From contig CACJNO010000001.1 in NCBI GenBank assembly GCA_902594825.1, positions 20,413-84,412 of the forward strand: DNA of 64,000 nt, given 5' to 3'. The first letter of the stretch is position 1. Every line of letters begins with the position of its first letter. Under the pieces are notes generated by a model. That model ran no database searches. It was not told the DNA's origin and saw only the letters and a program-made list of their open reading frames with translations. This document shows, piece after piece, positions 7,962-16,775 of this stretch. The stretch comes from an uncultured Pelagibacteraceae bacterium (lineage in GTDB: Bacteria; Pseudomonadota; Alphaproteobacteria; Pelagibacterales; Pelagibacteraceae). The translations under genes and the position numbers were made by a program.

Positions 7962-8530
7962 TATTCTTTATCTTCATCTGTGACGGCATAAGGTTTAAAT
8001 CCTTTTGTAGCATCACCAACTTTTCTAGCTGGAATACCAGCCATTACCGATTTTTCTGGTACATTTTTTGTAACAACTGAGTTTGAACCAATTAAAGAGT
8101 TTTTACCAATTGTAATTGGTCCCAATATTTGAGCTCCAGAACCAACAACCACATTATCTTCAAGAGTTGGATGTCTTTTCATATTTCTTTGGTCATTTGA
8201 GTTAATACTTGGAGAAATTCCACCCAAAGTAACATTATGATAAATTGTAACATTATTTCCAATTTCTGAAGTCTCCCCAATAACAACCCCCATGCCATGA
8301 TCAATAAATAAATTTTTTCCAATTTTTGCTTTTGGATGTATTTCTATTCCAGTTAAAAATCTTGCAAATTGAGAAATTATTCTTGCAATCAAATCAAATT
8401 TGGCTATCGCAAAAAAATTTGCAATCTTATAAAATAAAATAGCTTTAACACCTGGGTAAGTTAAGACTAAACTTAACTTCGATTTCGCCGCAGGGTCTCG
8501 GTCAATTATAGATTGTAAAAAATCATTCAT
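7961..8530 (-). CDS. cysE: serine O-acetyltransferase
   Basis: About 189 residues from the ATG at 8530. The frame stays open to 8626, but that would overlap the divergent VOC gene at 8613 and add a non-homologous hydrophobic lead, so 8530 is chosen. It makes O-acetylserine from serine and acetyl-CoA. The left-handed beta-helix hexapeptide repeats are visible (IEIHPKAKIGKNLFIDHGMGVVIGE, NNVTIYHNVTLGGIS), with the catalytic His in IDHGMG and HNVTLGG, and the family block GSNSVVTKNVPEKSVMAGIPARKVG. It is one of the short CysE/EpsC-type forms. Coupled to cysK. Confidence 0.9.
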   Translation of the reverse strand: MNDFLQSIIDRDPAAKSKLSLVLTYPGVKAILFYKIANFFAIAKFDLIARIISQFARFLTGIEIHPKAKIGKNLFIDHGMGVVIGETSEIGNNVTIYHNVTLGGISPSINSNDQRNMKRHPTLEDNVVVGSGAQILGPITIGKNSLIGSNSVVTKNVPEKSVMAGIPARKVGDATKGFKPYAVTDEDKE

Positions 8531-8612
8531 TTTTTTTGAGTTTTCTAACAGTTGATTAAAAAAAGTATATACTCTATATAGTAAGCATATAGGTAATTTA
8601 AAGAGGGTTGAA

Positions 8613-9023
8613 ATGTACAAAAACACAAATTGTTTCCATTTGGCTATTCCTTGTGGAGATTTAGAAAAAGCAAAGAAATTTTATAGTGAAACACTTGGCT
8701 GTAGACTTGATAACGCCGCTCAAGAATGGGCAGATGTTGATTTTTGGGGAAATGAATTAACTCTTCATGCAAGTGAGCATAAACTAGATAATGAAAGACA
8801 TGATGTTGATATGGGTAATGTCTCTGTTCCTCACTTTGGAGTTCATTTATCAAGAAAAGATTTTGATGCACTTAAAAAGAGATTGAAAGAAAAAGGTGCT
8901 AAATACTACGATGAGCCTTACTTAAGATTTAAAGGCACAAAGTACGAGCAAGAAACTTTTTTTGTCAAAGATCCTAACGAAAATATCTTAGAGATTAAAA
9001 CATTAACTGCAAACGCAGAATAA
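8613..9023 (+). CDS. VOC (glyoxalase/dioxygenase superfamily) protein
   Basis: 136 residues with two beta-alpha-beta-beta-beta modules. It opens NCFHLAIPCGDLEKAKKFYSETLGC, with the usual first metal His (His8-9 region), and has a second-module VPHFGVHLSRKDFDALKKRL and a terminal DPNENILEIK with the conserved Glu ligand. GAGGG sits upstream of the ATG. The family includes glyoxalase I, extradiol dioxygenases and fosfomycin resistance proteins; the substrate cannot be predicted here. It is divergent from cysE, with an 82-base shared promoter region, and 12 bases upstream of the LysE-like gene. Confidence 0.8.
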   Translation: MYKNTNCFHLAIPCGDLEKAKKFYSETLGCRLDNAAQEWADVDFWGNELTLHASEHKLDNERHDVDMGNVSVPHFGVHLSRKDFDALKKRLKEKGAKYYDEPYLRFKGTKYEQETFFVKDPNENILEIKTLTANAE

Positions 9024-9035
9024 ACTTCGATTTAG

Positions 9036-9644
9036 ATGGAATTCCTAATTTTAGGGTTCTTTACTGGGCTTAGTTTAATTTTAGCAATAGGTGCACAAAA
9101 TATCTTTGTTATAGAACAGGGATTAAAAAAACAACATATATTTTTAATTTGTTTTATCTGCTCTATATCAGACTTCATTTTAATATTTTTAGGAATATTT
9201 CTTTTTCACTATTTTATTGAATATTTTAATTCTTTAATTGAACTAATATTTAATATTCTTTTAGTAATTTTTTTAATTCACTTTATTTACTCTAAGATTA
9301 AATCTTTTAACCTTAAGGTTAATTTTAGCGATGAGGTTTTAGAAGTTTCAAAATTTAATATCTTTTTGAAAACTCTTGGTTTTACTTATCTAAACCCACA
9401 CGTTTATTCAGATACTGTATTTTTTTTAGGAAATTTTTCAAAAAGTTTTATTTTAAATCAAAAAATATTATTTGGAATAGGGGCATCAATAGCTTCTTTT
9501 CTATTTTTCTTTGTTATTGGATATCTATCAAAATACTTATCTCAATATGCTCAAAGTGAAATGGTTTGGAAAATAATAAATATATTTATTATTAGCTTTA
9601 TGAGTTTTCTTACAATTTTTGTATTAATCAATACTTTTAGTTAG
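9036..9644 (+). CDS. LysE/ArgO-type amino acid exporter
   Basis: 202-residue membrane protein with about six helices. The N-terminus GFFTGLSLILAIGAQNIFVIEQGLKK is diagnostic of LysE/ArgO (basic amino acid exporters), and LNPHVYSDTVFFLG matches the conserved NPHVYLDT segment. ArgO/LysE export arginine or lysine when their pool rises; specificity here is inferred from the family. Downstream of the VOC gene on the same strand; its end overlaps the convergent HpsN-like gene by 8 bases. Confidence 0.85.
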   Translation: MEFLILGFFTGLSLILAIGAQNIFVIEQGLKKQHIFLICFICSISDFILIFLGIFLFHYFIEYFNSLIELIFNILLVIFLIHFIYSKIKSFNLKVNFSDEVLEVSKFNIFLKTLGFTYLNPHVYSDTVFFLGNFSKSFILNQKILFGIGASIASFLFFFVIGYLSKYLSQYAQSEMVWKIINIFIISFMSFLTIFVLINTFS

Positions 9645-10923
9645 AGTATCCATACTTTCTTAATCTAACATCACCAGTCCTTGCATGTGCTTCCATACCT
9701 TCATATCTCGATATTCTGGCTGCAGCTGCACCAACAAGTTTAGTAGATTCTTTGGTCATCCTTTGAAAACTTAAAGTTTTGATAAATTTTCCTACAAATA
9801 AACCACCAGTATATCTTCCAGCACCTTTTGTTGGCAAAATATGATTTGTTCCTGAACATTTGTCTCCATAAGCTACAGTTGTCTCTTCACCTACAAATAA
9901 AGATCCATAATTAGTTAGTCTTTCATGAAACCATTCTAAATTTTCTGTTTGAACCTCTAAGTGCTCAGGAGCGTATTCATCACTTACTTTGACCATCTCT
10001 TCATCAGTATCACAAAGAATTACTTCTCCGTAATCTCTCCATGCAGCATCAGCATTTGTTCTTGGCACTTCAGGAAGTTCATCAATTAATTCTGGAACTC
10101 TTTTCATTACTTTCTCAGCAAGTTCTTTACTTGTTGTGTACAACCAGCAAGGAGAGTTATAACCATGTTCAGCTTGACCAACTAAATCAACAGCTACTAT
10201 TTCTGGATCTGCTTTTGCATCAGCAATAATTCCAATTTCAGTTGGACCTGCAAACAAATCAATACCAACTTTTCCGAATAATATTCTTTTTGCTTCAGCT
10301 ACAAATTGGTTTCCTGGGCCAACTATAATGTCAGCTGGTGGATTTTTAAATAATCCATTAGTCATTGCAGCTATAGCAGGAACTCCACCTAGATTTAAGA
10401 TTACATCTGCGCCACATAGATCAGCTGTATAAATAATAGTAGGGTGGGCACCTACACCTTCTTTTGGAGGGCTGCAAGCTATAATATTTTTTACACCAGC
10501 CACTTTAGCTGTAGTTACACTCATTACTGCAGAAGCTATATGAGCATATCTTCCACCAGGCACGTAACATCCGGCAGTATTTACAGGAACTAATTTTTGA
10601 CCAGCATACAATCCATCGGATAGTTCTACTTCGAAATCTTGTCCATAGTTCTTAAGTTGAGCTTCAGCAAATTTTCTCACTCTGTCAAAGGAAAATTGAA
10701 TATCATCTTTAGTTTTTTGATCTAAAGTCTTTTTTATTTCCTCAATTCTTTCTTTTGATACGACAATCTCACCATCATATTTATCAAATTTTTTTGTTAA
10801 ATCGATACATCCTTGCTCTTTTGTATTTTCAATATCTTTTAACAAATCTTGAACTATACCAGTAGTTTTTGTGTCGTCTGTTGATGATGTCTTTGGTGAT
10901 TTTTTTAAGTAAGTGATTGCCAT
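9637..10923 (-). CDS. hpsN: HisD-family dehydrogenase, probable sulfopropanediol (DHPS) dehydrogenase HpsN
   Basis: 428 residues homologous to histidinol dehydrogenase. Zinc and catalytic residues are in place: Gln250 and His253 (GQAEHG), Glu320-His321 (PEHLEV), Asp354 (YGDKCSG) and His413 (EAHARTGD). Roseobacter HpsN, a HisD paralogue, oxidises (R)-2,3-dihydroxypropane-1-sulfonate to (R)-sulfolactate. The YGDKCSGTNHILPT...RYTGGLFVGKF stretch fits that paralogue group. Gene context decides: it lies downstream of tauABC, a sulfolactate-dehydrogenase-like gene and pta, and the window also has suyAB to cleave sulfolactate. A role as plain histidinol dehydrogenase is the alternative. AAGGATATAATG gives a good start. 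A 61-base gap separates it from pta. Confidence 0.82.
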   Translation of the reverse strand: MAITYLKKSPKTSSTDDTKTTGIVQDLLKDIENTKEQGCIDLTKKFDKYDGEIVVSKERIEEIKKTLDQKTKDDIQFSFDRVRKFAEAQLKNYGQDFEVELSDGLYAGQKLVPVNTAGCYVPGGRYAHIASAVMSVTTAKVAGVKNIIACSPPKEGVGAHPTIIYTADLCGADVILNLGGVPAIAAMTNGLFKNPPADIIVGPGNQFVAEAKRILFGKVGIDLFAGPTEIGIIADAKADPEIVAVDLVGQAEHGYNSPCWLYTTSKELAEKVMKRVPELIDELPEVPRTNADAAWRDYGEVILCDTDEEMVKVSDEYAPEHLEVQTENLEWFHERLTNYGSLFVGEETTVAYGDKCSGTNHILPTKGAGRYTGGLFVGKFIKTLSFQRMTKESTKLVGAAAARISRYEGMEAHARTGDVRLRKYGYSN

Positions 10924-10984
10924 TATATCCTTCTTTAATTGATAAGTTATTTAAGGCAATTTTGATTTTAATGCAATCAAACAA

Positions 10985-11896
10985 TTAATTCAATGCAACA
11001 ACAGCTGCAGCAATAGAAGCTAATCTTGCCTGAGCTTCATCAGAACGACTTGTAATTACAACTGGTACTTTACCACCCACCACAACTCCAGCCGCACACG
11101 CTCCAGAAAAATAAATTAACATTTTAACTAAAGCATTACCTGTTTCAACACTTGGTACTAACAAAACATCGGCCAATCCAGCTACATCATTTTTTATTCC
11201 TTTTATAGCTGCAGATTTTTTTGATATACTGTTGTCAAATGCTAGTGGACCAAAAACATCAGCATTTAAATTTTCTTTTTTTGCTAATTTAGTTATTTCC
11301 TCAGCTTCTTTAGAACTTGGGACGCTATCTAAGACCTCCTCTGTAGCAGATAGTATCGCAATTTTTGGTTTTTTAATTCCAATTCTGTTAGAAAAATTTA
11401 TAACATTTTTTAAAATATGCATTTTTGTTTTTACATTTGGTAAAACGTTTAATGCTCCATCAGTAATGATAAGTGGCTTATCTTCTTGTTCTAAAGTCAT
11501 ATGCCAAATATGACTTAATCTAGTTTTTCCTAATAAATTATATTCTCTCTTTAGAACTTCTTTCATTAAAACATCAGTATGAATGTGTCCCTTTACAATA
11601 ATTTTAATTTTCTCTTCACTTGCAAGTTTTGCTGCTATAGCAGCTGTATTATTCTCAATAGGTTCATGAATAATTTCATATTTTGAAATGTCCCATTTTA
11701 AATCCTCAGCACATTTTAAGATTTCACTTTTATCCCCTATAAAAATTGGTTCTATTAAATTCTCGTTTACAGCATCTTGAACTGAGAGCATAGGTAAAGG
11801 TTTTCCAGCATTAACAATTCCTGCTTTTACACCTTTATTTTTAAGTGCAGCATTTAAAAGATTATTAGGAACAATTATTTCTTTATTTGATAGCAT
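10985..11896 (-). CDS. pta: phosphate acetyltransferase (PTA/PTB family)
   Basis: 303 residues covering only the PTA_PTB catalytic domain, without the N-terminal regulatory part of long Pta proteins. Recognised by NAGKPLPMLSVQDAVNENLIEPIFIGDK, the central KGHIHTDVLMKEVL, and the C-terminal block DVLLVPSVETGNALVKMLIYFSGA...VVVGGKVPVVITSRSD. It converts acetyl phosphate and CoA to acetyl-CoA and phosphate. This fits Xsc at 62193, which releases acetyl phosphate from sulfoacetaldehyde. It starts two bases after the dehydrogenase gene, so it is in the tau operon. A phosphate butyryltransferase is possible but unlikely in this setting. Confidence 0.85.
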   Translation of the reverse strand: MLSNKEIIVPNNLLNAALKNKGVKAGIVNAGKPLPMLSVQDAVNENLIEPIFIGDKSEILKCAEDLKWDISKYEIIHEPIENNTAAIAAKLASEEKIKIIVKGHIHTDVLMKEVLKREYNLLGKTRLSHIWHMTLEQEDKPLIITDGALNVLPNVKTKMHILKNVINFSNRIGIKKPKIAILSATEEVLDSVPSSKEAEEITKLAKKENLNADVFGPLAFDNSISKKSAAIKGIKNDVAGLADVLLVPSVETGNALVKMLIYFSGACAAGVVVGGKVPVVITSRSDEAQARLASIAAAVVALN

Positions 11897-11898
11897 AA

Positions 11899-12903
11899 TT
11901 ATTTTTTAAGAAATTCTAAGTCTTTTTTAATAATAGTTGATATTTTAATTTCTTTTTTAAAATTCATTTTAAATCTTTTATATTTATTTTGTCCAGGATA
12001 CATTATTTCTTTTATTCCTTTAATTTTTGGTAATTTTTTTACTCTTTTAATGTTATCTTTAATTCTACTGCTATAGTTATTTACAAATAAATTTGTTTTA
12101 AATGTGATGAATAAATGCCCAATATTTTGAGGACCTGTAAAATCATCAAATGGATCTTTTACTCTTCCAGCATGATTTGCACCAGTTAATACTCCACTTA
12201 ATATATCAACCATCCAAGCTAAACCAGAACCTCTATAACCTGCAATAGGTAATTGAACCCCATAAAGAGCTTTGTTTGCATCTGTTGTTGGTTTGCCAAA
12301 TTTATCTAGAGCAACACCTTCTGGTATTTTTTTATTGTTTCTTGCTGCCACTCTTATTTTGCCTCTGTTAATCATTGACATTGATGTGTCTAAAATAAAA
12401 GGTATTTTAGAACTAGTCGGTGCTCCAAAACAAATTGGATTAGTTCCAAATAAACTTTTTAAAGCTCCATGCGGCGCAACAGCCGGTGGAGCATTAGTAT
12501 AAATCATTGTTATTAAATTTTTTTTTACAGCTTGTTCTGCATAATAACCTGACAAACCGTAATGACCACTTTTTTTGACTGCAACTAAACCAATACCAGT
12601 TTTTTTGGCATTTTGAATTGCCCTTTTAATTGCAATATCAGCAGCTACAAACCCAATGCTATTGTCAGCATCTATGTGAGAAATAGATTGTGATAATTTT
12701 TTTATCTTTATTTTTGGTTTTGGATTGATTAAATTTTTAGAAATTCGATTACAATACATCTTTAATCTTGAAAGACCATGTCCATAAGCACCAACTAACT
12801 CAGCATTAATAAGTGCATTAGATGAAATTAGAGCATGATTATTGCTTAAACCAAATTTTTTAAAAATTTTTACAATTTCTTTTTTTAGAATCTCGGTCTT
12901 CAA
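11899..12903 (-). CDS. malate/L-lactate dehydrogenase family, probable sulfolactate dehydrogenase
   Basis: About 334 residues of the Ldh_2 (ComC/YlbC/AllD) NAD(P)-dependent family: AELVGAYGHGLSRLKMY with the catalytic His, GLVAVKKSGHYGLSGYYAEQA, APHGALKSLFGTNPICFGAPT, and IAGYRGSGLAWMVDILSGVLTGA. ComC-type members oxidise or reduce sulfolactate/sulfopyruvate, and placement between tauC and pta-hpsN supports that here; malate or ureidoglycolate are alternatives. Start: TTG at 12903 directly after the tauC stop, with AAGGA four bases upstream. Other non-ATG starts (GTG 12918, TTG 12939) would overlap tauC. Downstream spacing to pta is two bases. Confidence 0.75.
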   Translation of the reverse strand: MKTEILKKEIVKIFKKFGLSNNHALISSNALINAELVGAYGHGLSRLKMYCNRISKNLINPKPKIKIKKLSQSISHIDADNSIGFVAADIAIKRAIQNAKKTGIGLVAVKKSGHYGLSGYYAEQAVKKNLITMIYTNAPPAVAPHGALKSLFGTNPICFGAPTSSKIPFILDTSMSMINRGKIRVAARNNKKIPEGVALDKFGKPTTDANKALYGVQLPIAGYRGSGLAWMVDILSGVLTGANHAGRVKDPFDDFTGPQNIGHLFITFKTNLFVNNYSSRIKDNIKRVKKLPKIKGIKEIMYPGQNKYKRFKMNFKKEIKISTIIKKDLEFLKK

Positions 12904-12904
12904 A

Positions 12905-14830
12905 TTATCCTTTTCCACGCCATGGGATTGTTTTATCAATAATCTTTCTTAAAGTTACATCAAATAAAAGACCCAACATACCCATTATGAAAATTGTTAT
13001 CCAAATAACTTCATATTGGAAATATTTTTTTGCAACGTTTTCAACAAATCCAATACCTGTTGTTCCAGCTAAGAATTCGGCTGCAACTAATGTTCCCCAG
13101 CACATCCCAACAGCAACCCTTATTCCTGTCAATATTTCAGGTAAAGAGTTAGGAAAAATAACATATCTTAGTATTTGTTTTTTTGATGCACCTAAGGAGT
13201 GAGCAGCATGAATTTTTGATAATTGTGTTCCTGATGCTCCAGCTCTTGCTGAAATAATCATGATAGATAATGATACCATAAATAATAAGAAAACTTTTCC
13301 GGTATTATCAATTCCTAAAACAGAAATAATAAGTGGAGCCCATGCTAAAGGAGGAACTGGTCTGTAAAGTTCAATTAATGGATCAAAAAATCCTTTTGCA
13401 AATCTATTTAAACCCATAAATAAACCTAATGGAACACCAATTATAATTCCAAAAACTAATCCTAAAAATACCCTCAAAAAAGAATCCCATATATGACCAT
13501 GAGGCACTGGTACTTTTAATAGTTTGAAGTCACCAGTTACAACTTTAAGCACATAACCCTTAAAGTTTTGTTTCACCACTCCTTCTTTGGTATGAACCGG
13601 ATATTCACCTGGTAAAATATCCGCAATCCAATCAGGCAAAATAAAACCTATCCATGTGCTTATATCCACCATCTTTATCCATAAAAGGGGAATATCTTTG
13701 TAACCAACACTTGGTTTTGACATTAATACAAATTTGTTAAAAGTATCAGATGGTTTTGGCAACCATCTTCCTGAACCTTGTTCTGAACAACTTGGCCCAC
13801 TTGCAACAATTGTACCAGCTGGAAACAGAAAGATATCAATAAGTCTCAAACCGCCTTGAGCATCTAATTGAGCGTTATCAAATTTGATAATAGCATTCTG
13901 CATTTTATCCAATGCATTTGGTGGATAAATACTTGCAAATTCTATTCTTCTTGCAATTTTGACAATATTCTTAGCATAAGTAGATGCAATTTCTTCACTT
14001 TCACTTAAATCGTTTCTGTAAGCTTTAATTTCATCTTTAATTTCTTTAATTTTATTTTTGAATTCTGGATTATGGTTTCTTAATTTAAAAAATTCTTCAC
14101 TTATCAAATTTAACTCTTGTGCTGCAGCATGAAATTTTAAGCCTCTGTCTGTAGCAGGCACAAGAGGTACTTCTAATGTATTTTCAATACTTCCTGAACC
14201 TGCATCAATCTTTGTGATACCCCAACCACCTTCTTCATTTACAGCCCTAAGCCTTTCATTAAGCTCTTGCTCTGTTTCAAATGGATAATCAGGTTTTTGA
14301 AAATTTTCTGTTAAAAGATTAATTTTACCAGTTATATCATCAATTTTTTCTCTGGTTTCGTTTTCAAGTAAATCCTCATTAGTCAATAAGGGAATTAATT
14401 GATTTGTTTTATTTATAAAGCTTATAAGAATCGTCTTCTGCTCATTATTAAGTTCTTTAGAATTTTTTATTTCATTAGAGATCTTTTCTAGGTTCTTATT
14501 CTCCTTTTTGATTTGAGAAGTACTTTTAAACTCTCTTTCTTCTATAGGAAATTGATATTTTAATCCTAACAATGAGTCATTTACTTTTCCTACTTGGCAT
14601 AGCTCGTTTGCTGATTTTGGATAAAAACCTTTTGCGATATCCCAAGAATAATAAAGCCAAATTAACAGAAGAAAACTACTTCCAACAATTACCCAGTGTG
14701 TTCCACCTAAAGCTCTCTCTGGATTTCCAAAAACTGCATCAACTTTTTCAGTTTTGATAAGACGTCTACCATAAAGGATACAGCCAATAACTGCAAAAAA
14801 TATTAAAAAAGTAATTATTTGTGTTAACAT
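12905..14830 (-). CDS. tauC: taurine-type ABC transporter permease with a large N-terminal extension
   Basis: 641 residues. The last ~220 form a normal BPD_transp_1 permease (SFLRVFLGLVFGIIIGVPLG, RPVPPLAWAPLIISVLG, and the EAA-like loop HAAHSLGASKKQILRYVIFP), as in TauC/SsuC, which are usually ~250-280 residues. Ahead of it are two membrane helices (about 5-22 and 45-64), a long charged, helix- and coiled-coil-rich region (about 80-330), and a segment PAGTIVASGPSCSEQGSGRWLPKPSDTF. The extension probably faces the periplasm. Coupled to tauB with no gap; the downstream dehydrogenase follows its stop directly. Substrate (taurine or another sulfonate) rests on the neighbours. Confidence 0.88.
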   Translation of the reverse strand: MLTQIITFLIFFAVIGCILYGRRLIKTEKVDAVFGNPERALGGTHWVIVGSSFLLLIWLYYSWDIAKGFYPKSANELCQVGKVNDSLLGLKYQFPIEEREFKSTSQIKKENKNLEKISNEIKNSKELNNEQKTILISFINKTNQLIPLLTNEDLLENETREKIDDITGKINLLTENFQKPDYPFETEQELNERLRAVNEEGGWGITKIDAGSGSIENTLEVPLVPATDRGLKFHAAAQELNLISEEFFKLRNHNPEFKNKIKEIKDEIKAYRNDLSESEEIASTYAKNIVKIARRIEFASIYPPNALDKMQNAIIKFDNAQLDAQGGLRLIDIFLFPAGTIVASGPSCSEQGSGRWLPKPSDTFNKFVLMSKPSVGYKDIPLLWIKMVDISTWIGFILPDWIADILPGEYPVHTKEGVVKQNFKGYVLKVVTGDFKLLKVPVPHGHIWDSFLRVFLGLVFGIIIGVPLGLFMGLNRFAKGFFDPLIELYRPVPPLAWAPLIISVLGIDNTGKVFLLFMVSLSIMIISARAGASGTQLSKIHAAHSLGASKKQILRYVIFPNSLPEILTGIRVAVGMCWGTLVAAEFLAGTTGIGFVENVAKKYFQYEVIWITIFIMGMLGLLFDVTLRKIIDKTIPWRGKG

Positions 14831-15628
14831 TTAATTTTCTTTACCCATTATTTCTTCTTCCATATTCCAAATCATTTCTAAAATTTCTTCTCGCTTTGCA
14901 GAAAAGTCTTTATCTTTTTTAATTTCTCTTAAATCTTGTTTAAGACCCATTGATGCAAATGGAAGATTGTACTCTTTATGAATTCGACCTGGTCGAGGAG
15001 CCATTACATACAATCTTTCACCAAGTAATAATGCTTCCTCAACTGAATGAGTGATTAATATAATTGTTTTTCCAGTTTCTTTCCAAATTTTTAAAACTAA
15101 GGACTGCATCTTCTCTCTTGTTAAAGCATCAAGAGCCCCTAAAGGTTCATCCATAAGAATTAAATCTGGATCATTAATTAGACATCTTGCAAGAGCAACT
15201 CTCTGCTGCATTCCTCCGGATAATTGATATGTTGGTGTATTACCAAATCCCTTTAGTCCAACTATTTCTAACCATTCATCAACTTTTTTTTGTGTTTCAA
15301 TTGGATCTTTTTTTTTCATTCTTAATCCAAAGTTTACGTTTTCAGCTACAGTAAGCCATTCAAACAAAGCACCCTGTTGAAAAACCATTCCTCTTTCAAC
15401 ACCAGGACCATCAATTTCTTTATTATTTAGAGTAATACTCCCTGATGTTGGTCTAATAAATCCTGCAGTGATATTTAGTAAAGTTGTTTTGCCACAACCC
15501 GATGGACCGAGAACTGTAAGAAGTTCTCCTCTTTTTAGAGTAAAATTTAAATCTTTTAAAGCGTGAACAGTTTCTCCTTTTGGAGTTTTGAAAATCATGT
15601 TTAGATTTTGAGAAACTAAATCACTCAT
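14831..15628 (-). CDS. tauB: taurine-type ABC transporter ATP-binding protein
   Basis: 265-residue ABC ATPase of the nitrate/sulfonate/taurine type. Walker A is GPSGCGKTT (41-49), the signature LSGGMQQRVALARCL, Walker B DLILMDEPLGALD and the switch His in LITHSVEEAL. It energises uptake through TauC. The gene ends one base before tauC. It is separated from tauA by 87 bases that hold a strong hairpin plus T-run on this strand, so it is probably expressed below tauA. Confidence 0.92.
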   Translation of the reverse strand: MSDLVSQNLNMIFKTPKGETVHALKDLNFTLKRGELLTVLGPSGCGKTTLLNITAGFIRPTSGSITLNNKEIDGPGVERGMVFQQGALFEWLTVAENVNFGLRMKKKDPIETQKKVDEWLEIVGLKGFGNTPTYQLSGGMQQRVALARCLINDPDLILMDEPLGALDALTREKMQSLVLKIWKETGKTIILITHSVEEALLLGERLYVMAPRPGRIHKEYNLPFASMGLKQDLREIKKDKDFSAKREEILEMIWNMEEEIMGKEN

Positions 15629-15661
15629 AAAAAACTTTATATTTTAATTTTTAATAAAAAA

Positions 15662-15693
15662 ATAGGCACCAATTTATAAAAATTGGCGCCTAT
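15662..15693 (-). terminator. intrinsic terminator-like hairpin between tauA and tauB
   Basis: Read on the minus strand, a 14-bp stem (ATAGGCGCCAATTT paired with AAATTGGTGCCTAT, one G-U pair) closes a 4-base loop and is followed at once by six T. This is a complete Rho-independent signal inside the operon, after tauA and before tauB. It probably lets partial read-through, giving more binding protein than membrane parts. Confidence 0.8.
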
Positions 15694-15715
15694 CTAAATT
15701 TTTATCTACCTTAGA

Positions 15716-16657
15716 TTATAAAGGTAAGAAACTTGTATCTACGTTTCCTCTTGGTGTTCCCATTCCTTTTAAGAATGCATCAAGATTTCCACTCTCCATA
15801 GATTGTTTAGTTTCTTCTGGAGTTAGGAATTTAAAACCATCTAAAGTTTCTTTCATATCAGCAACTTTCATTTCTGAAGCTTTTGACATTGCATTCATAT
15901 CGCTTTTACCAGCTCTATATCTTGCATTAGCCTCATGAGTTACCTCGATAAAAGTTCTAAGCATTCCAGGATTTTCCTTCATAAACTTTGTAGTTACAGA
16001 AGTAATATCTATCCCTAAAATACCAGCATCTCTAGCTTCTTGTACTGTAAGTAGTCTTGAACCTACAGCAGTTGCAGCCTTAATAGAGTTACCACCAAAT
16101 AAACATGCCATTACGACATCGCCACTAACTAAAGCAGCAGCTCCTTCTTCAGGATCCATTTGTATGATATCCATTTTTTTTCTGTCAGCTCCAACAACTT
16201 TCATACTTTCATCAAAAACGTACTCAGCCATTGTTCCTAGTGGAACAGCAACTTTTTTACCTTCTAATTCAGTAGCGTTTGCTTTTGTAATACCAGAAGC
16301 ATTAGATGTTACACAAGTTGTACCACCCATTCCGTATTCCATTGCAATATCAACTAATTTGATAGGTGCTTTAGATTTAACAGCGTTAATGAAAGGAACT
16401 AAACCTTGTGAGTAAGAGATATCAATATCTCCTGCTAACATAGCGTCAGTCATTGCTCCACCATTAGTGAAGTTTGTCCATTTTACTGGAACGCCTAAAG
16501 CTTTTGCAAAATTTTTCTTTTGCATATCTTCTAAGTTTGGACTTGGCCATTCTAAAAAGTAAGCAACTCTAACTTCATTTGCAGCTGAATTAGCAACTGA
16601 AATTGAAAGATTAAGAGCTACAAAACATCCAAGAATAAAACTAATTATTTTTTTCAT
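15716..16657 (-). CDS. tauA: taurine-type ABC transporter substrate-binding protein
   Basis: 313 residues with a Sec signal peptide (about 1-25, MKKIISFILGCFVALNLSIS..NSAA) and a periplasmic NMT1/SsuA-like domain: EVRVAYFLEWPSPNLED, SQGLVPFINAVKSKAPIKLVDIAMEYG, EGKKVAVPLGTMAEYVFDES. It captures taurine or a related sulfonate for TauBC. GAGGAATAA precedes the ATG. First gene of the minus-strand sulfonate operon, divergent from tpa across a 179-base region carrying two inverted repeats. TauA-family assignment is firm; whether taurine, DHPS or both are bound is inferred only from flanking enzymes. Confidence 0.9.
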   Translation of the reverse strand: MKKIISFILGCFVALNLSISVANSAANEVRVAYFLEWPSPNLEDMQKKNFAKALGVPVKWTNFTNGGAMTDAMLAGDIDISYSQGLVPFINAVKSKAPIKLVDIAMEYGMGGTTCVTSNASGITKANATELEGKKVAVPLGTMAEYVFDESMKVVGADRKKMDIIQMDPEEGAAALVSGDVVMACLFGGNSIKAATAVGSRLLTVQEARDAGILGIDITSVTTKFMKENPGMLRTFIEVTHEANARYRAGKSDMNAMSKASEMKVADMKETLDGFKFLTPEETKQSMESGNLDAFLKGMGTPRGNVDTSFLPL

Positions 16658-16743
16658 TTATTCCTCTTCGTTGATTATTTATATGTCCTAAGTTTAAGAT
16701 TAATTTGGTGTAGATGTAAAACAAAAAAGTGCTTAATTTGGAT

Positions 16744-16758
16744 ACAACTATTAGTTGT
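16744..16758. promoter_or_regulatory. inverted repeat in the tauA-tpa divergent region (site 1)
   Basis: Perfect palindrome ACAACT-ATT-AGTTGT midway between the divergent tauA and tpa genes. Position and symmetry fit a dimeric repressor or activator site; no regulator gene for it is adjacent. Confidence 0.4.
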
Positions 16759-16775
16759 GACATTATTTTGGTGGT

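Noticed and set aside
8531..8626. Extended cysE N-terminus starting at 8626
   Set aside because: The extra 32 residues are hydrophobic and unlike CysE, and would overlap the divergent VOC gene; the ATG at 8530 gives the usual start.
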